This document shows positions 1 to 6,486 of a stretch of 17,320 nt of DNA, in pieces. The notes beneath the pieces are model-generated. The model was given only the letters and a program-made list of their open reading frames with translations, was not told the origin of the DNA and did no database searches. Origin of the DNA: Flavobacteriaceae bacterium (GTDB lineage: Bacteria; Bacteroidota; Bacteroidia; Flavobacteriales; Flavobacteriaceae); NCBI GenBank assembly GCA_947443815.1, contig CANEXR010000029.1, positions 1 to 17,320 on the forward strand, in the 5' to 3' direction. The number at the start of each line of letters is the position of its first letter. Position 1 is the first letter of the stretch. The translations under genes were made by a program, and so were the position numbers.

Positions 1-1
1 A

Positions 2-103
2 GAACCCGTTTATGTCAAAGCAGGAGATGTTATTGAACTAGGAATTGAAGGTTTGGGTAGTAGCAAACAACTGGCAGTTGCTTATTCTAAAATGGAAGCA
101 TAA
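2..103 (+). CDS. Fumarylacetoacetate hydrolase (FAH) family protein, C-terminal end only
   Basis: This is the last 33 codons of a gene that begins before the window; it ends at TAA 101-103. The tail contains the segment KAGDVIELGIEGLG followed by a short polar end. That is the usual C-terminus of FAH-family hydrolases/isomerases, where a 'GDVVELGIEGLG'-like strand closes the fold. In non-phosphorylating L-fucose and L-rhamnose pathways a family member cleaves 2,4-diketo-3-deoxy acids to pyruvate plus a short acid or aldehyde. The neighbouring lactonase at 198-1025 makes such a role plausible here, but the catalytic metal-binding part is outside the window, so the substrate is an inference. 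Family assignment is fairly firm, function tentative. Confidence 0.75.
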   Translation, partial: EPVYVKAGDVIELGIEGLGSSKQLAVAYSKMEA

Positions 104-124
104 GGAATTCAACCAAAAAAAAAC

Positions 125-179
125 TGCCAAATTTGCCAAATCTGCGGGCTAACTTTTAATTAGTTTTCACGCAGGTTTT
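125..179 (+). terminator. Possible hairpin/terminator preceded by a 9-bp tandem repeat
   Basis: The gap between the FAH-family gene and the lactonase holds two tandem 9-mers (TGCCAAATT at 125-133, TGCCAAATC at 134-142). A hairpin-forming stretch follows: outer arms CTGCG (142-146) and CGCAG (170-174), inner arms CTAA (149-152) and TTAG (160-163), then TTTT at 176-179. It could be a weak terminator, an attenuator inside an operon, or a REP-like intergenic palindrome. The internal loop is asymmetric, so the structure is uncertain. Confidence 0.35.
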
Positions 180-197
180 AAACTAAAAACCAAACAC

Positions 198-1025
198 ATG
201 AAAATCGATAGTCACATTCATTTTTGGAAATACCATCCCGTAAAAGACGCTTGGATTACTGATGATATGAAAGTGATTCAAGCTGATTTTTTGCCTAACG
301 ATATTTCACCAGTATTTAAAGAAAATAACATTGACGGTTGTGTTGCCGTTCAAGCCGATCAAAGCGAAGCCGAAACCCATTTTCTTTTGCAATTAGCTGA
401 TGAAAATGATTGTATAAAAGGAGTTGTGGGTTGGGTAGATTTGAGGGCTCCCAATTTGGATGAACGGTTGAATTATTTTTCCCAATTCAAAAAACTAAAA
501 GGATTTAGACATATTGTGGAAGCCGAAAGTGATGCTGCTTTTTTATTGCAGGAAGATTTTTGTAACGGTATAAAGAAATTAGCAAAATACAATTTCACGT
601 ATGATATTCTGGTTGCAGATGCCCAGTTGAAAACCGTTGCAGCATTTGTAAAAAAATTTCCAGAACAGCGGTTTGTCATTGACCATTTGGCAAAACCAAA
701 TATTAAACAATCCGATTTTTTGACTTGGGAAGCAGCAATAAAAGCAATTGCCACATACCCAAATGTGTACTGCAAAGTCTCTGGTCTAGTAACCCAAGCT
801 GATTGGAATCATTGGAAAACTACTGATTTTACCTATTGTTTGGATGTGGTTACTATTGCTTTTGGAGTAGAGCGCTTGCTCTTTGGTAGTGATTGGCCCG
901 TAAGTTTATTGGCGGCATCTTATCATGAATCAACCACAATCCTTCAGAAATATTACGCTGCTTTTTCTACAAAAGAACAAGAAAATTTTTGGGGGATTAA
1001 TACCATGCGTTTCTATAACCTATAA
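198..1025 (+). CDS. Amidohydrolase-family sugar lactonase (L-fuconolactonase-like)
   Basis: A 275-residue protein of the amidohydrolase_2 / COG3618 group, a usual length for this family. The N-terminal strand carries the metal-site motif DSHIHFW (residues 4-10). A core histidine lies in VIDHLAKP (around 163), and the C-terminal LFGSDWP holds the conserved aspartate (about 232) expected for a TIM-barrel hydrolase. Characterised relatives open the 1,5- or 1,4-lactones of L-fuconate, L-rhamnonate or galactonate in the cytoplasm. No signal peptide is seen, in keeping with that. The upstream FAH-family gene fits the next-to-last and later steps of a non-phosphorylating L-fucose pathway, and fucose is a terminal sugar of many xyloglucans, so L-fucono-lactone is the favoured substrate. 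Another deoxy-sugar lactone cannot be excluded from sequence alone. The start follows an A-rich stretch with no Shine-Dalgarno. Confidence 0.8.
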   Translation: MKIDSHIHFWKYHPVKDAWITDDMKVIQADFLPNDISPVFKENNIDGCVAVQADQSEAETHFLLQLADENDCIKGVVGWVDLRAPNLDERLNYFSQFKKLKGFRHIVEAESDAAFLLQEDFCNGIKKLAKYNFTYDILVADAQLKTVAAFVKKFPEQRFVIDHLAKPNIKQSDFLTWEAAIKAIATYPNVYCKVSGLVTQADWNHWKTTDFTYCLDVVTIAFGVERLLFGSDWPVSLLAASYHESTTILQKYYAAFSTKEQENFWGINTMRFYNL

Positions 1026-1131
1026 AACAGGTAGTAGGTAGTACAAAACATTAGTATTTCACAATTTTTTTTAACTGGAGCATTGGAATAAGACTTAAAA
1101 ACAGCATTTTTTTTAATTTAACGACAATTTT

Positions 1132-1181
1132 TTTGTGAATGTTAAAAAAATCTTTATACTTGTAGTCAAATTAACCATAAG
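1132..1181 (+). promoter_or_regulatory. Promoter module of the GH74 gene
   Basis: A Bacteroidota-type promoter is visible: -33 TTTG at 1132-1135, a 19-nt spacer, and -7 TATACTTG at 1155-1162 (consensus TAnnTTTG, one mismatch). Similarity to the promoter in front of xylB (4767-4817) covers 43 of 50 aligned positions with one 1-nt gap. It continues past the -7 element through CAAATTAACCATAAG (1167-1181), which is more than promoter consensus requires. Transcription would start a few bases after 1162, giving a leader of roughly 55 nt. Confidence 0.7.
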
Positions 1182-1224
1182 AATATTTTTTTCACTGGTT
1201 TTTAAAATTTAGATAGACTATAAA

Positions 1225-3651
1225 ATGAAAAAAAATTACGCCTTATTATTTTTTATACTATTGTTTTTCGCAATGAGCCAAGCGCAAACAACTTGGAAAA
1301 ATGTGCAAATTGGTGGCGGTGGTTTTGTAACGGGAATCATAACCAGTAAAACAGAAGCAGATTTAAAATATGCTCGAACTGATGTTGGAGGCGCTTACAG
1401 ATGGGATGCTACCAATGCTAAATGGATTTCATTATTGGATTGGGTAAGTACAGATCAAGTAGGATACATGGGGGTTGAAGCTATTGCAATAGACCCACAA
1501 AATAACGATACGGTATACCTGTTGGTGGGAACGGATTATTTTAATAGTGGCAAAACGGCTATTTTGAAATCAACCGATAGAGGGAATACGTTTACAGAAA
1601 CTATCGTAACATCACAATTTAAAGCACACGGAAATGGTATGGGGCGTTCAAATGGGGAACGTTTGGTTGTAGATCCTAATAATTCTAATATTCTTTTTTG
1701 TGGAACAAGAAGAAACGGGTTGTTTAAGAGTATAGATGGCGGAGCAACTTGGACTAATATAGCTGGGTTTCCTGCTACTACCACTACAAATGATAATGGA
1801 ATTTGTTTCGTAGAATTAGATCCTTCAACAGCATCAGGGGGGAGTACCCAAACGTTGTATGCTGGAGTTTCAAGGACTGGAGCTGCTAATCTTTACAAAA
1901 GTGCAGATGGGGGAACTACGTGGACAGCCGTAGCAGGTGCCTCGACCACCTTTATGCCACAGCGCGCCGTATTAGATTCAAATGGAACACTACTACTCAC
2001 TTATGCTGATAAAGAAGGACCATGGAATTCAGCCGATGGACAAATCTGGAAACTATCAAAAACAGGGGTTTTAACGAATATTACTCCTACTGGTTTTGCA
2101 AAACCCTTCGGAGGAATTGATGTAGATCCTACAAATCCGCAACGTTTGGTTGCTTCCACAATGAATACCTATTTACTACAATATACCCCATCAGGAGGTT
2201 CAGGAATATATGGAGATCGGTTTTTTCTTAGTAGTGATGGCGGTAGTACATGGCGCGATTTGGTAGGTTCATCCGGAATTACTATTAATGACAATGGTTG
2301 CACATGGATTTCAGGTGCTTCAGCTTCGATACATTGGGCTGGAGATATTAAGTTCAATCCTTTTGATACCACTCAAGCTAGTGTAATATCTGGAAATGGA
2401 ATTTTTACTTGTACGAATCTAAATGCGGCACAAACTACCTGGAAATTTGACGCCATCGGGTTGGAAGAAACTGTCCCTTTGGATCTTATTAGTATTCCAA
2501 ACGGTCCAGTAATGAGTGTTATAGGGGATTATGATGGTTTTAAACATAGTAATGTTGCTGCTTTTGCACCCCAACATGCTCCAGCTATGGGGACTTCTAC
2601 GAGCATAACCTATGCAGCTGGAAATACTAACAAAGTAGTAAGATTGGGAGATAAAATGTATTATTCTATAGACCAAGGCGGAACCTGGACACAGACAACA
2701 GGAGCATTGATGGGGAAAAAAGGAAGAGTTGCATTATCTTATGATGGGACTAAAATACTGCATTGTCCATCGGGTTCAAATATTACCTATCGTACAGTTA
2801 GTAATGGCAATGCTTGGACAACTTGTACTGGGTTAAGTTTTTCTGATGTTGTTCCTGTATCCGATCAAGTGACAAACAATAAATTTTATGCGTACAATAA
2901 TAGTACTGGAGATATGATGGTAAGTACTAATGGAGGTTCAAGTTTTGCTATAGCGGGTAATGCGGGAACTTCGGGCTCTAAAATAATACGTACTGTACCA
3001 GGAAATGCCAATCACATTTGGATAGCAATGAACGGCAATGGGCTAAAACGCTCTATTGATGGCGGTGTTACATTTACGACTCCTTCAGCTAATGTTACCG
3101 CTGCAACTTCGGTTGGAATTGGAGCTGCTGCACCAGGAGTTACCTATCCAACGGTGTACATTTGGGGAACAGTTAGTGGTATAACGGGTGTTTTTCGTTC
3201 CATTGACCAAGGGGCGACGTGGATTCGTGTTAATGATGATGCCCATGAATATGGGGGTGTCGGAAATGGACAATTTGTTATTGGTGATATGAATACGTAT
3301 GGTAGAGTTTATATGAGTACTGTAGGTAGAGGAATAGTTTATGGGGATAGTGATGCTACATTAGGGCTAGGAGACTTGTCTAACAAGAGTAAAAAAAGAA
3401 TGTCAATTTCGGTATATCCAAATCCTGTGAAAGAAAATTATATTCAAGTACAATTGCCTGATGCGACTAATAGTTCTTTGGTAACGGTACAGATTTTTGA
3501 TGTAGCAGGAAAATTGTTGATTCAAGAAATATATTCCGTAATTAATAATAATATAACGGTTTTGCTTGATGGAAAAGCAAAAGGAATTCTTGTTTTAAAA
3601 GTAAAAACAAGTGATGGAAAATTTGGTGTTGTAAAGGTTCTACAACAGTAA
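1225..3651 (+). CDS. GH74 xyloglucanase with T9SS sorting domain
   Basis: An 808-residue secreted glycoside hydrolase of family 74, which cleaves the beta-1,4-glucan backbone of xyloglucan. A signal peptide covers residues 1-20 (basic start, hydrophobic core, cut near SQA-Q). The twin seven-bladed propeller spans about 22-710. The first catalytic aspartate is in the hallmark YARTDVGGAYRW (D53), and the second is expected at SVIGDYDGF (D435). Eight Asp-box (BNR) motifs of the form SxDxGxTW are recognisable, starting near residues 116, 169, 226, 336, 481, 567, 610 and 659. Residues 728-808 (beginning ISVYPNPVKENYIQVQL and ending GVVKVLQQ) form a type A T9SS sorting domain, so the enzyme should be exported across the outer membrane and released or surface-anchored. 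Whether it acts endo, processively or from the reducing end cannot be told from what I see. It has its own promoter and faces a convergent regulator gene. Confidence 0.93.
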   Translation: MKKNYALLFFILLFFAMSQAQTTWKNVQIGGGGFVTGIITSKTEADLKYARTDVGGAYRWDATNAKWISLLDWVSTDQVGYMGVEAIAIDPQNNDTVYLLVGTDYFNSGKTAILKSTDRGNTFTETIVTSQFKAHGNGMGRSNGERLVVDPNNSNILFCGTRRNGLFKSIDGGATWTNIAGFPATTTTNDNGICFVELDPSTASGGSTQTLYAGVSRTGAANLYKSADGGTTWTAVAGASTTFMPQRAVLDSNGTLLLTYADKEGPWNSADGQIWKLSKTGVLTNITPTGFAKPFGGIDVDPTNPQRLVASTMNTYLLQYTPSGGSGIYGDRFFLSSDGGSTWRDLVGSSGITINDNGCTWISGASASIHWAGDIKFNPFDTTQASVISGNGIFTCTNLNAAQTTWKFDAIGLEETVPLDLISIPNGPVMSVIGDYDGFKHSNVAAFAPQHAPAMGTSTSITYAAGNTNKVVRLGDKMYYSIDQGGTWTQTTGALMGKKGRVALSYDGTKILHCPSGSNITYRTVSNGNAWTTCTGLSFSDVVPVSDQVTNNKFYAYNNSTGDMMVSTNGGSSFAIAGNAGTSGSKIIRTVPGNANHIWIAMNGNGLKRSIDGGVTFTTPSANVTAATSVGIGAAAPGVTYPTVYIWGTVSGITGVFRSIDQGATWIRVNDDAHEYGGVGNGQFVIGDMNTYGRVYMSTVGRGIVYGDSDATLGLGDLSNKSKKRMSISVYPNPVKENYIQVQLPDATNSSLVTVQIFDVAGKLLIQEIYSVINNNITVLLDGKAKGILVLKVKTSDGKFGVVKVLQQ

Positions 3652-3675
3652 AAAAATAGTTGTGTATAATTAGAA

Positions 3676-3741
3676 TCATATCAAGAATCAGCTTGCAGAA
3701 AAACCGAGAGCTGAAATCTGTATCATTTTTTTAGGATATGA
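3676..3741. terminator. Possible nested hairpin between convergent genes
   Basis: The 96-bp gap between the convergent GH74 and Nudix-regulator genes holds perfect 6-bp arms TCAGCT (3688-3693) and AGCTGA (3709-3714) around a 15-nt loop. These are enclosed by 7-bp arms TCATATC (3676-3682) and GATATGA (3735-3741). A run of seven T (3726-3732) follows the inner stem on the plus strand. The structure is not a textbook terminator because the loop is long and the T-run is 11 nt away, but the position is right. Confidence 0.35.
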
Positions 3742-3747
3742 CAAATT

Positions 3748-4467
3748 TTAAAATTCGAAATTAAATCCTTTTTGAGTTAATTTAGTGTAAATCTCAGCAT
3801 CAAATTTATATAACTGGGCTGCTCGATGAGAAACATCTTGTTGTTTTTCGTCCAAAGCAAGTAATAATTTCATGTGTAATATCTTTCTACGGAAGTTTGA
3901 TTTGTCCATTTCAACACCTAAAATTTCTTCGTAAAGATGCATTAATTGCAATAAAGTAAATTTTTCAGGTAAAAGATTAAATCCTATAGGCGCTTGACGG
4001 ACACGGTTCCGCAAGTGTTTCAAACTGTAATCTAAAATTTCGTTGTGGTCGTAAATTAAATTTGGTATTTCATTGATGCGGTACCATTTTGCATCAGAGG
4101 CCGTAAAACCAGCAATTACATTGTAATCTTCTCTTTTAATTAAAGCATAATAGCCAATCGTAATTACCCTTCTTAAAGGAAAACGATCCGGTTCTCCAAA
4201 GGCTTTTAGTTGTTCTAAATAAATATTATCCAATCCCGTAAGCTCCCCCAATAATCGATGAGCGGCATTATCAATACTTTCTTTCTTTTTTATCCAACCA
4301 CCAGGAAGTCCCCATTTTCCTTTACTGATACCCTCGGCATGCTGTACCAAAAGTACTTCAAGTATTCCGCTGTCAAAACCAAATATTACACAGTCAATTG
4401 TGATGGCATTCATCGCAGATTGCTCAACCATTACAACGGATTCTTGATTTGTAACTTTTTTTGCCAT
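3748..4467 (-). CDS. Nudix-related transcriptional regulator (NrtR/AraR-type), probable xylose-responsive regulator
   Basis: A 239-residue protein with an N-terminal Nudix-fold domain (about 20-150) and a C-terminal winged-helix region (about 165-225, including LPEKFTLLQLMHLYEEIL). This is the build of NrtR and of the Bacteroides arabinose regulator AraR, which bind DNA and respond to a small metabolite. The Nudix box (57-79) keeps the GxxxxxE spacing and R71. The consensus REUxEExGU, however, reads RLLGELTGL, so two glutamates are leucines and hydrolase activity is unlikely. I start the protein at MAKK (4467). An upstream in-frame ATG at 4509 would add 14 hydrophobic residues untypical of the family. 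The gene is divergent from xylB, and a perfect palindrome lies in the xylB leader (4821-4839). Control of xylB and perhaps of the whole operon is a strong contextual inference; the effector, perhaps xylose or a derivative, is unknown. Confidence 0.85.
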   Translation of the reverse strand: MAKKVTNQESVVMVEQSAMNAITIDCVIFGFDSGILEVLLVQHAEGISKGKWGLPGGWIKKKESIDNAAHRLLGELTGLDNIYLEQLKAFGEPDRFPLRRVITIGYYALIKREDYNVIAGFTASDAKWYRINEIPNLIYDHNEILDYSLKHLRNRVRQAPIGFNLLPEKFTLLQLMHLYEEILGVEMDKSNFRRKILHMKLLLALDEKQQDVSHRAAQLYKFDAEIYTKLTQKGFNFEF

Positions 4468-4766
4468 ACAAAAATAAAATTTATACGAAAATAGACAAAT
4501 TAAATACATGATGCTTGTGTTAAATCAGGTTATTTTAAAAAAAGAATTCCTTGAAATATTCTTAAAAATCATGTTAAATACTAATTTAATGACTATCAAT
4601 GTTTTGTGATTTTTTATTTGATTTATATAAAACATAATTCATTGGCATACAATAAATTAATCTATTTTTTCCGACAATTTATTTCTCTAAAAAACCAATC
4701 TGTATTTATTATATACTTAAAAATAAGCCGTATTAATTGCTAATTACAATTTTTTAACCTTAATAT

Positions 4767-4817
4767 TTTGTTAATGTAAAAAAAATGTTTTACACTTGTG
4801 GTCAAAATAACTATAAG
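4767..4817 (+). promoter_or_regulatory. Promoter module of the xylB operon
   Basis: The -33 TTTG lies at 4767-4770, followed by a 20-nt spacer and -7 TACACTTG at 4791-4798 (one mismatch to TAnnTTTG). The block matches the GH74 promoter (1132-1181) at 43 of 50 aligned positions with one inserted base, and the match includes the transcribed side through CAAAATAACTATAAG (4803-4817). The predicted transcription start is around 4803-4808. The leader to the xylB ATG would then be about 185-190 nt, long for a simple metabolic operon. Confidence 0.7.
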
Positions 4818-4820
4818 TGA

Positions 4821-4839
4821 TATGGTAATTTTTACCATA
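4821..4839. promoter_or_regulatory. Perfect inverted repeat, candidate operator for the Nudix regulator
   Basis: TATGGTAATTTTTACCATA has perfect 8-bp arms (TATGGTAA / TTACCATA) around a 3-nt centre. It sits about 22 bp downstream of the -7 element of the xylB promoter, where a bound repressor would block initiation or early elongation. The divergent neighbour is a DNA-binding regulator of a family known to use palindromic sites. It could instead fold as a small RNA hairpin in the leader, but the T-rich centre and position favour a DNA operator. The regulator-to-site link is inferred. Confidence 0.55.
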
Positions 4840-4992
4840 AGATTGAAAAAGAAGCCAAAAACAATCAAAATCAAGATTTTTTTGAAGTCAAAAGTATTCG
4901 TTTTTTGAATTCTAAAAAGGGTTTGAATTTCAATTAAAACAAATCACTTAATAGCTTTTGAGAGTTAAGCACATTAATATAAAAACAAGAAA

Positions 4993-6486
4993 ATGTATTT
5001 TTTAGGAATCGATTTAGGAAGCTCTTCTGTAAAACTATCGGTATTTGATGCCGAAAAGGGAAGTACTATTTGTGCCATAACAGCGCCTGAATTTGAGATG
5101 GATATTTGTGCACCCGCTTTTGGATGGGCGGAACAAGATCCTAATTCTTGGTGGCAGTACGTCAAAGAAGGGATTCAAGCATTAAGAAATAAAAATAATG
5201 TTGATGTAAAGCAAATTGCAGGTATCGGAATTGCTTATCAAATGCATGGATTGGTGTTGGTTGATGAAAATTTAAATCCGGTTCGGTCTTCTATTATATG
5301 GTGCGACAGCCGAGCGGCATTGATAGGAAATGAAACTTATGATCAAATGGGACATGAGTATTGCCAAAAGCAGATTTTAGGAAGTCCAGGTAATTTTACA
5401 GCTTCAAAATTAAAATGGGTTCAAGCCAATCAACCCGAAATTTTTGAAAAAGCAGCTTATATGATGCTTCCAGGTGATTTTATTGCTGCCAAACTTTCGG
5501 GTGTGGCACAAATCAGTACTTCAGGCTTGTCTGAAGCCGCTTTGTGGAATTTCTCCAAAGGAAGTTTAGCCACCGAAGTCTTGCAGGCTATGGGACTTTC
5601 GGAAAAAATGATTCCTGAAATCGTACCTAATTTTGGTTATCAAGCTACGATACATCCTGATGTTGCTTTTGAATTAGGATTCAACACTACTGTAAAAATA
5701 ACCTATCGTGCAGGCGATCAGCCCAACAACGCCTTGTCATTAAACGTTTTAAAACCAGGCGAAATTGCTACAACTGCAGGAACTTCGGCAGTAATTTATG
5801 CCGTAAGTGATACCGATAATTATGATACAGAAAATCGTATCAATACTTTTTTGCATGTCAATAATACTCCTGCAGAAAAAAAGAACGGTGTGATGCTTTG
5901 TATCAATGGCTCTGGGATTTTATACCAATGGTTGCGTAAAATTATGTCGGCGGATAGCTCTGATTTAATGGCGTACGAAAAACTAAATGTCGAAGCTGCT
6001 AAGGTAAAAGTAGGAAGCGAAGGCTTGCGTTTTTACCCTTTTGGGAATGGTGTGGAGCGTATTTTTAATAATAAAAAAGCCAATTCAGGCATTCAGAATC
6101 TAAATTTTAACATCCATCAATCGGGACATCTTGTTCGTTCCGCTTGTGAAGGAATTGTGTTTGCCATGAATTACGGTTTTGATGTTATGAAATCCGTAGG
6201 AGCTGGTGGTGATATAGTACGAGCTGGAAATGCCAACTTGTTTTTGAGTCCTGTATTCAGAGAGATTTTTACAAATACTACCCAAACAACTTTAGAATTA
6301 TACAATACCTCTGGTGCCGAGGGTGCTGCTCGTGCTGCTGCTTATGGGTATGGCTATTATGCCTCGCTTGAGGAAGCTTTTGCAGGTCTAAAATGCCTCG
6401 AACGAATAGAACCTAATTCGGTATTGACTACACAATATCAGGATATTTATCAAGAATGGAAAAACCATATTAATATTGAAATATAA
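4993..6486 (+). CDS. xylB: Xylulokinase
   Basis: A 497-residue FGGY-family sugar kinase that phosphorylates D-xylulose to D-xylulose 5-phosphate with ATP in the cytoplasm. The N-terminal phosphate loop FLGIDLGSSSVKLSVFD (3-19) is typical of the family. The substrate-region motif YQMHGL (82-87) matches the xylulokinase QMHG signature. The catalytic aspartate is D242 in YRAGDQPNN, followed by the ATP-site segment TTAGTSAVIY (260-269). The length is standard. The downstream xylA start overlaps the stop codon (TAATG, ATG at 6486), which indicates translational coupling. xylB heads the operon behind the 4767 promoter and the palindrome at 4821-4839, so it is likely induced by xylose or xyloglucan fragments. 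The pairing with xylA supports xylulose over other sugars accepted by the family. Confidence 0.93.
   Translation: MYFLGIDLGSSSVKLSVFDAEKGSTICAITAPEFEMDICAPAFGWAEQDPNSWWQYVKEGIQALRNKNNVDVKQIAGIGIAYQMHGLVLVDENLNPVRSSIIWCDSRAALIGNETYDQMGHEYCQKQILGSPGNFTASKLKWVQANQPEIFEKAAYMMLPGDFIAAKLSGVAQISTSGLSEAALWNFSKGSLATEVLQAMGLSEKMIPEIVPNFGYQATIHPDVAFELGFNTTVKITYRAGDQPNNALSLNVLKPGEIATTAGTSAVIYAVSDTDNYDTENRINTFLHVNNTPAEKKNGVMLCINGSGILYQWLRKIMSADSSDLMAYEKLNVEAAKVKVGSEGLRFYPFGNGVERIFNNKKANSGIQNLNFNIHQSGHLVRSACEGIVFAMNYGFDVMKSVGAGGDIVRAGNANLFLSPVFREIFTNTTQTTLELYNTSGAEGAARAAAYGYGYYASLEEAFAGLKCLERIEPNSVLTTQYQDIYQEWKNHINIEI

Larger units (their letters stand above)
4468..4992. other. Divergent control region between the Nudix regulator and xylB
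   Basis: These 525 bases carry no convincing gene and are very AT-rich. Towards xylB I see one good promoter (4767-4798) and one perfect inverted repeat (4821-4839); what follows is a leader of about 150 nt rich in A and T with only weak pairing. On the regulator side I found no convincing promoter. A TTAATTTG-like -7 element on the minus strand near 4493-4500 lacks a matching -33 TTTG. Confidence 0.6.

Noticed and set aside
1225..3651. Repeated SxDxGxTW segments considered as DNA repeats
   Set aside because: They are the Asp-box protein motifs of the GH74 propeller and are diverged at DNA level; not a separate repeat element.
4258..4494. Plus-strand 78-codon frame over the 5' part of the Nudix regulator
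   Set aside because: It is antisense to the Nudix domain with its recognisable box; no sign of a real small protein.
4468..4509. 14-residue N-terminal extension of the Nudix regulator
   Set aside because: The extension is hydrophobic and aromatic and atypical for a cytoplasmic regulator; MAKK is the more natural start.
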